DNA from: Actinomycetes bacterium
GTDB taxonomy: Bacteria; Actinomycetota; Acidimicrobiia; Acidimicrobiales; RAAP-2
Assembly: GCA_021846325.1 (NCBI GenBank)
Contig: JAJZBX010000008.1
Location: 1 to 64,000, forward strand
Direction: 5' to 3'
Length of the DNA stretch: 64,000 bases
The translations under genes and the position numbers were made by a program. Below the pieces are notes generated by a model. The model saw nothing but the letters and a program-made list of their open reading frames with translations. It did not search any database and was not told the origin of the DNA. Below are positions 1 through 5,906 of the stretch, piece after piece; the first letter of the stretch is position 1, and each line of letters begins with the position of its first letter.

Positions 1-229
1 TGCAGCGGCCCATGCGATAGCCAAGGATGGCTCCGACCCCGGATCCCGAGATGATGCCGTTATCGCGAACGAGATAGTCGACGTAGTCCTGGGCGCTGTC
101 CCGGAATGCGTGCACTGCGTCGATCGTTACGGAGTCACGTGGCCACACCGCGTTGTAAATATCCAGCGACGTCAACTCGTCCAGCGAGTCCGCGCACGAA
201 GTGACTTCAAGCACCCGACAAGTATTCAT
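1..229 (-). CDS. GNAT-like acetyltransferase, N-terminal part only
   Basis: The reverse strand is open from an ATG at 227-229 to the window edge (76 codons, no stop). The segment contains an acidic stretch ending in YVDYLVRDNG followed by ISGSGVGAI, which fits the beta-strand/helix pattern near the start of GNAT-type N-acetyltransferases. The acetyl-CoA loop would lie outside the window, so the family call is tentative and the substrate unknown. There is no clear SD before the ATG. Confidence 0.45.
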   Translation of the reverse strand, partial: MNTCRVLEVTSCADSLDELTSLDIYNAVWPRDSVTIDAVHAFRDSAQDYVDYLVRDNGIISGSGVGAILGYRMGRC

Positions 230-425
230 CGGCGATCGGTGCGCGGCAAGTCGCCAAAGTGAGGAGTCAAGGCTGTGGTGATGGAGGCCCGACGCAACGG
301 AGTTGCACCACTTCACCGGCGGAGGGACTACTAGCCCAATTAGTTTTGGGTGCCCGATGCACTCATGATGCCACCCGCCACTGGCATCTCACCAACGATG
401 CCGGTCGGGTTCCAAGGCCGACGCG
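230..425. other. Gene-free stretch
   Basis: No convincing gene, hairpin or RNA gene is seen between the GNAT-like start and the end of the propeller remnant. Short open frames here have no SD and unremarkable composition. Confidence 0.4.
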
Positions 426-875
426 TCAGTGAGTCAAGTGTGGTTCAGTGCCGAGGGAGATTAGTTGTAGCTGCCCCGCGCCATAATCGCCGACGAGGAG
501 AAGGCTCCCGTCGCGCGACGAAGCGACCTCCCGCGGGAAGTAGTGGGCGGGAATTACTCCTTCTGAAGACGCTCGTGGAGATGGCTTCAGCGAGTAGGCG
601 ACGAGCTCGATGTTACCATCGCTTCCGCCGAACCTATTTGAGTTAACGACAGCCAGTACGTCTCTATTTCCGACGGCGGCGAGCCCGACGGGTGCCGGCC
701 CGACGCGCACCGTGATCGCCGGCTTTGGCTCGCCGCCAGTGAGAAGGTTCCTCGTTAGATATGCATTCACGGAATTTGATTCTCGATCGGCGACCCAGAC
801 AAGAGCACCATGGTTGGAGGTGATGACTGGAGGGCGGAGATCGAACCGCGTATTCGTCTCATGGCGTCGATTTAA
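426..875 (-). pseudogene. 3' remnant of a beta-propeller (YVTN/lactonase-like) gene
   Basis: The reverse strand is open from an in-frame stop at 876-878 to the stop at 426. The product shows propeller-blade phrases such as ALVWVADRESNSV, VGLAAVGNRDVLAVVNSN and VASSRDGSLLLVGDYGAGQLQLI, two to three blades ending normally at the C-terminus. A full propeller needs six or seven blades, and upstream there is no start codon before the stop except an internal GTG at 768-770. I read it as a gene whose 5' part was lost at a junction between 876 and the sigma gene at 1021. A short expressed protein from the internal GTG cannot be excluded. Confidence 0.55.
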
Positions 876-975
876 TCAGTCGATCTCACAACGTTGCCAT
901 GTTGGACAACTCAAGGGGCAGCCCGCCACTGTAAACATGAAGCTCGACTAAACGATTAGATCGTGAAATTCGTCT

Positions 976-981
976 TACTAT
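976..981 (+). promoter_or_regulatory. Candidate -10 box of the ECF sigma operon
   Basis: TACTAT lies 39 nt before the sigma start and fits the TANNNT pattern used elsewhere in the window. No convincing -35 is seen. A GGAG-type SD lies about 11 nt before the ATG. Confidence 0.3.
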
Positions 982-1020
982 CAGACATCTAGCGAAAAGC
1001 CGAACGGAGCATTCCGGCAA

Positions 1021-1509
1021 ATGGACTTTGACACCTACTACGCGGCGAGTTACGACCGCGTTCGTCGAGCCATGACTCTTACGTTCCACGATCACGAACT
1101 CGCTGAGGAGATCACTCAAGAGGCGTTCTTCCAAACACTACGAAAGTGGAAGAAGATTTCGCTGCTCGCCCACCCCGAAGGGTGGACGATGGTCGTGGCC
1201 CTGAACAAGGGACGCGACCTCCACCGCCGCCGTACCCGGCAAGAGGCCAAACAGTCACTCCTCGTTTTGCCGTCATCGAATCCATCAGGCGAGGCGCGCG
1301 TCGATGCTCGATTACGAGTCGCCGAACTGCTCGAGTGCCTCAGTGATCGCCAGCGTGAAGCGTTGCTCCTACGCTACGTCACTCAGCTGACAATCTCCGA
1401 GATTGCCAAGGCAATGGGATGTGCCGAAGGTACCGTCAAGGCCACTCTGCACGCCGCCATCGCCAAAGCGTCGCTCGTTGCGAAGGACACCACAAATGTC
1501 ATCGACTGA
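1021..1509 (+). CDS. ECF-type RNA polymerase sigma factor
   Basis: The 162-residue protein has the two-domain layout of extracytoplasmic-function sigma factors: region 2 (about residues 5-65; HDHELAEEITQEAFFQTLRKW) and region 4 (about 100-155; LSDRQREALLLRYVTQLTI then the helix-turn-helix ISEIAKAMGCAEGTVKATL). It would direct RNA polymerase to a small regulon. Its 3' end overlaps the next gene by 14 nt, so the two are translationally coupled, as sigma/anti-sigma pairs often are. The ECF subgroup cannot be assigned by eye. Confidence 0.9.
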   Translation: MDFDTYYAASYDRVRRAMTLTFHDHELAEEITQEAFFQTLRKWKKISLLAHPEGWTMVVALNKGRDLHRRRTRQEAKQSLLVLPSSNPSGEARVDARLRVAELLECLSDRQREALLLRYVTQLTISEIAKAMGCAEGTVKATLHAAIAKASLVAKDTTNVID

Positions 1510-3001
1510 CCAGATCCAAGATCTTTTCGACAGTGCCCTGTCAGCGCTGCCCTCCGGCGCGACCCCCTCGACTCAGTCGTTGTATCGCCGCCTTCGCCAG
1601 CGGCACATTCGAACTCGTCTTTCGACGATAGGCGTCAGCCTTGTCGCGATCGCGGTAGCGGCTACTTCAGTGTTCATCGGCGTGGCCTCTAATCCCGCCT
1701 ACGCCGTGACGCTCTACCCAAACACTTTCGGATCGGCCAGTGCGGCACAACTCATGGCAGATCAGAGCGTGATGACCGCGCGGCTTCACGCTGTGGGTTT
1801 CATGAATGCCGACGTCAAGGTCTCGAACGGAGGCCTGGTCGTCACCAACGGACCCAAGGGGCTGGCCAGCCCAACGTCGTTCCTCACCTCGTCGCCCGAG
1901 CTGCTAATCCGGTCCGTGATTTGCTACGCCGGGCGACAGAGTGGTCCGGTCTCGACCAGTCCATTGCCGACGACCTGCTCGAGCCCGCGGTATGCCGCAC
2001 CCACTGTCTCGGGGTCCGCGATACCGATCACCGAGCCAGACCCGGCCCTCGCGGCGTACGCGACGACAACCCCCGCACAGGATGCCAAGTTGCCCACCGC
2101 CACGGCCCTACTTCCGCTGCTGAACGCCGGTAACCGTGCCACCCGGCGCTACCTAGTCAGTCCGACGCTCGTCACGCTGTCGTCGAAGGTGGCTTCGGCC
2201 ACCGTGAGTCATGTACCTAGCTCCGGTGGATGGATTGTCGACGTTCATCTCAATGAGGCAGAGTCCCAAGAGTGGGACCACGTAGCTAAGCGATACTTCC
2301 ACCGTCAACTCGCCGTGGACTTAAAAGGTGTAATTGTCGAAGCACCCATCATTCAACCGGCCAACTCCACGTTCAGTTCCTTTGATGGTCAGATGCAATT
2401 GCTCGCGGTGACGGAGACTGATGCCTACGACCTGGCGGCCGCACTCACTTCGGGACCGCTCGCCGTGCCTCTCGTCGCCCGCTCGTCGGGTTCCAGGGCA
2501 TCCGAATCAATTTCTACGCCGACGTCCTCGCCGGTATGCCAAGCATCCGACATCACTCTGCAGGTTGGAGCAACCTACAAGGGCGGCAGTAGTTACCCAG
2601 CTGGAACTCTCCTCACTTCGCTGACCTTCACAAATCACGGACCTACTTGTCATCTGCCGTTGGGAGGGCCAGACGTCCGAGCCGTACGCGGGACTTACAA
2701 CGGTGGCGCCACCAGAGTCAGTCAGCTGTCAATACCTGTCCCCTCCACAAGCAAGAGACTGAAGTTCAACAGCGGCGCCCAACTCCCCGCTCTCGTTGAA
2801 GTGCGCGGCCTGCCGAGCGCAATGCTCAACTCCAAGACTTGCTCTCCCCACACGGCAGTTGGATTCGTCGTCGAAGGCTACGGCGAACCGCTCTCCACAT
2901 CTCACTATTTCGTACGGAGTCTTGCGAATGTCTGCTTCTATTCGAGCTCTGGCGGAATTGTTACAGATTTCGGCATTGTGTGGATAGGCGGCAGCTCATA
3001 G
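1496..3001 (+). CDS. Membrane-anchored protein with SecD-P1-like and DUF4232-like ectodomain, partner of the ECF sigma factor
   Basis: 501 residues from ATG 1496, preceded by AAGGA and overlapping the sigma gene. Residues 1-41 are cytoplasmic and basic at the end, 43-62 form one membrane helix, the rest is outside. Residues 70-145 follow the SecD P1 base pattern (MTARLHAVGF, then ELLIRSVI). Residues 235-326 resemble the P1 head (GWIVDVHLNE, VEAPIIQP, DAYDLAAALTSGPLAVPL). Residues 348-500 with paired cysteines (LTFTNHGPTCHLPLGG) look like DUF4232. No SecD multi-helix membrane part is present. The position suggests an anti-sigma or signal-sensing role, but no zinc anti-sigma motif is visible, so that role is inference. 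Confidence 0.75.
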   Translation: MSSTDQIQDLFDSALSALPSGATPSTQSLYRRLRQRHIRTRLSTIGVSLVAIAVAATSVFIGVASNPAYAVTLYPNTFGSASAAQLMADQSVMTARLHAVGFMNADVKVSNGGLVVTNGPKGLASPTSFLTSSPELLIRSVICYAGRQSGPVSTSPLPTTCSSPRYAAPTVSGSAIPITEPDPALAAYATTTPAQDAKLPTATALLPLLNAGNRATRRYLVSPTLVTLSSKVASATVSHVPSSGGWIVDVHLNEAESQEWDHVAKRYFHRQLAVDLKGVIVEAPIIQPANSTFSSFDGQMQLLAVTETDAYDLAAALTSGPLAVPLVARSSGSRASESISTPTSSPVCQASDITLQVGATYKGGSSYPAGTLLTSLTFTNHGPTCHLPLGGPDVRAVRGTYNGGATRVSQLSIPVPSTSKRLKFNSGAQLPALVEVRGLPSAMLNSKTCSPHTAVGFVVEGYGEPLSTSHYFVRSLANVCFYSSSGGIVTDFGIVWIGGSS

Positions 3002-3095
3002 GCATCCGTTCGCATTCGCTCGGGCTTGAAGACGTAGAGAACTGTTCATCACCGATCGACCCTGAGCGGTCGAACGACCCATGGCTCCTCGCCCG

Positions 3096-3135
3096 GGGCT
3101 GACCGGCGCGTAGCGCGCGGTCGGCCCAACGGGCC
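3096..3135. terminator. Overlapping GC-rich hairpins between the sigma operon and the excisionase gene
   Basis: Two arms at 3096-3110 and 3114-3127 pair over about 14 bp with one bulge and one wobble. The 3' arm can instead pair in a second hairpin, GGCCC-AAC-GGGCC, at 3123-3135. The two folds exclude each other. No T-tract follows, so classical intrinsic termination is not assured. A smaller repeat GGTCG-AA-CGACC lies at 3068-3079. Confidence 0.4.
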
Positions 3136-3278
3136 AAGTGTGTGATCCTCAGAATCCCCCGAGTTGAGTGCTGTCGGGAGGCATCTGCAGGGTCCTCACG
3201 AAACATTGTGTTCGAAAGAGGCCAGAAAACGTCCTACTCCTATGGGGGATGAATGTCTCATTCCTCGTGAGGAGAGAC

Positions 3279-3608
3279 ATGAGACTGCCCATCGAAACCG
3301 CCACCGTGAAGTTTGCGGCCGCTGGACCCGCTGAACCGGTCCTCGACTACGAGACCCGGACGCCGAAGTTGGACGAGAACGGCGTCGTGCCGATTGGTCA
3401 GATCAAATTTGACCGGGCCTTGACGATTAATGAGGCAGCGGACGTATTGGGGGTGAGTTACGCGACGGCCCGCCGTCTCTTGCTGGAGGGGAAGATCCCA
3501 CACCAACGGGTGTCACCGCGCCGAATCGTCGTGAGAGAGAGTGCGCTCATGACGTACCTCGAAGTGATCACCCGGAATATTTCTGAAGTCCAAGGTTTGT
3601 CAAACTGA
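3279..3608 (+). CDS. Excisionase-like helix-turn-helix protein of an integrative element
   Basis: 109 residues from ATG 3279, chosen because a strong SD (GAGGAG, 3268-3273) lies 5 nt before it. The C-terminal half is a MerR/excisionase-type DNA-binding fold (INEAADVLGVSYATARRLL, then GKIPHQRV and IVVRESALMTYLE). Residues 1-45 form a separate segment with the phrase YETRTPKLDENG that recalls small proteins of actinobacterial integrative elements (from memory, not checked). It lies just before the integrase, the usual xis-int order, and probably binds the att region to favour excision or represses its own operon. Confidence 0.75.
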   Translation: MRLPIETATVKFAAAGPAEPVLDYETRTPKLDENGVVPIGQIKFDRALTINEAADVLGVSYATARRLLLEGKIPHQRVSPRRIVVRESALMTYLEVITRNISEVQGLSN

Positions 3609-3670
3609 AGCGACGTTTGAGACGAACCGCACGACCGTTGGGAGCGGTACCAATTCGGGTGCCATTTAGT

Positions 3671-3688
3671 GAAGGAGAGGACGAGATC
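3671..3688 (+). promoter_or_regulatory. Strong Shine-Dalgarno facing an ATC codon in the integrase frame
   Basis: GAAGGAGAGG (3671-3680) is the best SD in this region and sits 5 nt before ATC at 3686, in the integrase frame. No ATG, GTG or TTG is near. Starting there gives ATRRQQSRSPGQGS, the kind of N-terminus usual in this integrase family, so ATC may be the real start. Confidence 0.45.
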
Positions 3689-4834
3689 GCCACTCGACGT
3701 CAGCAGTCTCGCTCGCCAGGACAGGGTTCGGTCATGAAGATCGACGGCCGCAAAGGCTGGCGCGGCCAGATCTCCCTGCCGGGCGGCAAGCGTTTAAGCA
3801 AGCAGTTCGCGACGAAGAAGGCGGCCGAAGAATGGGTTGTCGAGCAGCTGCAGCTCCTTCGTACCGGACGGCTCGCCACCAAGAAGTCCATGACGCTCGA
3901 CGAGTGGATGACGCGCTGGACCGAACTTCGTGTTCGCTCTTACTCCACCAAGGAGATCGAGCGCATTCACTACCAGCGATACTTCTCGACACTGTCCAAG
4001 GTCTCCATCGACAAGCTCACCCCGATGGTTCTGCGTCACTTCTTCGAGTCCCTGGAATCGAGGTTCAAGGTGGAGAATCCTCCTCATGGACGGCCCCATA
4101 CGGTTCGCCTCTGTCACTCGTTGATGCGCACGTCGCTCGGCGACGCGGTGGAGGCTGGCGTGCTTGGTGTGAATCTCATGCTGGCGGTCAAGCGTCCGAG
4201 GATCCCTAAGGCCGAACCGAAGTATCTAACGATCGAAGAAGTGAGGAGACTGGTGGACGCGGCGGATGCTTCTGGCGACGTTGGTGGTATCGCCGTTCAC
4301 CTGATGCTGCGCTTGGGACTTCGCCGAGGCGAGGCCCTCGGACTTTTGTGGAAGAACATCAACTTCTCGACCGGAGAGATCTCGGTCGAGCAGCAGCTGC
4401 AACGCATCGCCAATCCCGAGAATCCTGAGGTCACGCATTTGGGCCGAGTCGTGCTGAAGACTCAGGGCTCGGTTCGCACTCTCATCGCCGACCCGTCGCT
4501 TCTGGCCAAACTCGAGGGTCTTCGCGAACAGGCGTTCTCCGCCGCAGAACCGGACGACTTCGTGATCGCCCAGATCGACGGTTCGCCGATCGATCCATCG
4601 AACTACACGAAGTGGCTGTCCAAACTGGGTAGGTCGGTCGGTGTTCATGTTTCACCCCACCGACTGCGCCACACTGCGGCAACATTGATGCTCAACCAAT
4701 CGATACCGCTCTCGACGATCGGCGCGGTTCTGGGTCACACCGACGTGCGAACCACACTGATCTATGCCCGTGTGACAAGGGACACCAAGACGGCGGCGAT
4801 TAGCGCGCTGGGGGAGTTCCTCGACGCTCTCTAG
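3686..4834 (+). CDS. Tyrosine recombinase / phage-type integrase
   Basis: Site-specific recombinase that would insert and excise an element at the neighbouring tRNA-Ala. Order: N-terminal arm-binding part (GWRGQISLPGGKRLSKQF), SAM-like core-binding domain (MTLDEWMTRWTEL onward), catalytic domain with the first Arg in LGLRRGEALGL, HRLRHTAATLML for the His-x-x-Arg box, and LGHTDVRTTLIYARV carrying the Tyr nucleophile. All catalytic residues are present, so it looks intact. The start is uncertain: ATC 3686 has the good SD; TTG 3617 and GTG 3659 have none; ATG 3734 (MKIDGRKGW) is the shortest option. The gene points toward the 3' end of tRNA-Ala, 219 nt away. Confidence 0.9.
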   Translation: MATRRQQSRSPGQGSVMKIDGRKGWRGQISLPGGKRLSKQFATKKAAEEWVVEQLQLLRTGRLATKKSMTLDEWMTRWTELRVRSYSTKEIERIHYQRYFSTLSKVSIDKLTPMVLRHFFESLESRFKVENPPHGRPHTVRLCHSLMRTSLGDAVEAGVLGVNLMLAVKRPRIPKAEPKYLTIEEVRRLVDAADASGDVGGIAVHLMLRLGLRRGEALGLLWKNINFSTGEISVEQQLQRIANPENPEVTHLGRVVLKTQGSVRTLIADPSLLAKLEGLREQAFSAAEPDDFVIAQIDGSPIDPSNYTKWLSKLGRSVGVHVSPHRLRHTAATLMLNQSIPLSTIGAVLGHTDVRTTLIYARVTRDTKTAAISALGEFLDAL

Positions 4835-4982
4835 TACGCGGACATAGGGAAGATCCACAGTCAGGTGAGTCTTCATCACGACTGAAACTGCTGTCGAGCC
4901 TTTCAGCGTTTTCGAGATTGGGACTTGCGTGGCTGGGCGCGCTCGCTGAAACTTGCGACCACGATGTCGGCATCAAAATCCG

Positions 4983-5004
4983 AACTGCTAACAAACTGCT
5001 AACA
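4983..5004. repeat. Two abutting 11-bp direct repeats between integrase and tRNA-Ala
   Basis: AACTGCTAACA occurs at 4983-4993 and again at 4994-5004. The position, about 50 bp from the tRNA end, would suit arm-type integrase or excisionase sites next to the attachment core; this role is inferred from position only. The rest of 4835-5052 shows no gene. Confidence 0.5.
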
Positions 5005-5052
5005 CTCGCGTCCAGGATTCGCGTACCACCGAACGAAAACCCTTTGTCTGCT

Positions 5053-5128
5053 TGGTGGAGGTAAGGGGATTCGAACCCCTGACCTCTTGACTGCCAGTCA
5101 AGCGCTCTACCAACTGAGCTATACCCCC
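5053..5128 (-). tRNA. tRNA-Ala (anticodon GGC), with encoded CCA
   Basis: The reverse strand folds as a full cloverleaf: seven-base acceptor with a G3:U70 pair (the alanine identity element), D arm AGCTCAGTTGGTAGAGC, anticodon loop CTGGCAG (GGC), T arm GGTTCGAATCC, discriminator A at 5056. CCA follows at 5053-5055. The 3' end faces the integrase, as expected for an att site in a tRNA gene. A -10 box (TAGCAT on this strand, 5141-5146) lies 12 nt upstream. Confidence 0.95.
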
Positions 5129-5162
5129 AAAGGCCCCACGATGCTAGCAGTTCGGATGCTCT

Positions 5163-5852
5163 CTAGAAATCCAGGATGGCGTCGGCGCACTCGCCAGGGT
5201 GAGACAAGAACGGCGAATGATCGCTCGCGATGTCCACGACTGAGTCGCAGGAGGCGGCCATGAGCGTCTGCAGCGATGGGGAAATTGCTTGATCGCGGGT
5301 ACAGCGGATGTACCGGCGGGTTACTAGGCGGTCGGGCGAGGTCCGCCTGGATCGGAAACTAGCGATGGTCTGGCGTCCGAGTAGCCGAATTGCCGCCGCC
5401 GCAGTATCGCTCGAGCACTCTCCGTAGAGTGCGCTGGCGGCACGTTGTGGGTCGAGGCGCAGCCAGGGTCCGTCGACAACCATCGCGTCGTCGAGATCGG
5501 TGCGTGCCGATGCGAGCCGGGAAACCTCGGTGGTGCTCTGTCCGATGGTCGGGATGAGGGCCGCCAAGTAAACCAACGCGCACACGTTTTCGAGTCGTCC
5601 GGCGGCTTCGGTCACGACCGCACCACCGTAACTATGACCGACGAGTGTTACGGGACCGGCGAACTGCGCCACCGACACGACGGTGTCGACGTCGCTGTCA
5701 AGGTCGGCGGTTCCGTTGGCGGTGTCGTGCGAACTCGGCAGGTTCAGGGTTAACCACTGGATACCCCGTCGGTCGAATTCCTCGGTCAGTGCCGTCCACG
5801 CCCACGAACCGTGCCACGCGCCGTGAACGAGAACGAAGGTGGACGATGACAT
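5163..5852 (-). CDS. Alpha/beta hydrolase (esterase-like)
   Basis: 229 residues from ATG 5852, preceded by GAGG. The N-terminus TFVLVHGAWHGSWAW gives the oxyanion region, GHSYGGAVV the nucleophile elbow, and SDHSPFLSHP the catalytic His near the C-terminus. This pattern is that of the salicylate-esterase/RsbQ-like family of small lipolytic hydrolases; the substrate is unknown. It is divergent from leuS, with its -10 (TAGCGT, 5875-5880 reverse) 15 bp from the leuS -10. Confidence 0.85.
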   Translation of the reverse strand: MSSSTFVLVHGAWHGSWAWTALTEEFDRRGIQWLTLNLPSSHDTANGTADLDSDVDTVVSVAQFAGPVTLVGHSYGGAVVTEAAGRLENVCALVYLAALIPTIGQSTTEVSRLASARTDLDDAMVVDGPWLRLDPQRAASALYGECSSDTAAAAIRLLGRQTIASFRSRRTSPDRLVTRRYIRCTRDQAISPSLQTLMAASCDSVVDIASDHSPFLSHPGECADAILDF

Positions 5853-5894
5853 AGTTACCTCGGCTTTCACCACGACGCTACGCCGACCGTTCCC

Positions 5895-5900
5895 TAGAAT
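5895..5900 (+). promoter_or_regulatory. -10 box of leuS (leaderless)
   Basis: TAGAAT is followed by exactly 6 nt and then the leuS ATG, which puts transcription start at or next to the start codon. There is no SD before leuS. Confidence 0.65.
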
Positions 5901-5906
5901 GTCGGG

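Noticed and set aside
350-951. Forward frames of about 100 codons over the propeller remnant
   Set aside because: The reverse strand reads as real propeller sequence; the forward frames are Arg/Ser-rich shadows.
1-3300. Second attachment-site copy of the tRNA-Ala end
   Set aside because: No stretch longer than about 6 bp matching the tRNA 3' end was found by reading; the far end must lie outside or be lost.
5853-5906. T-box leader before leuS
   Set aside because: The interval is about 50 nt, and the -10 box leaves no leader at all.
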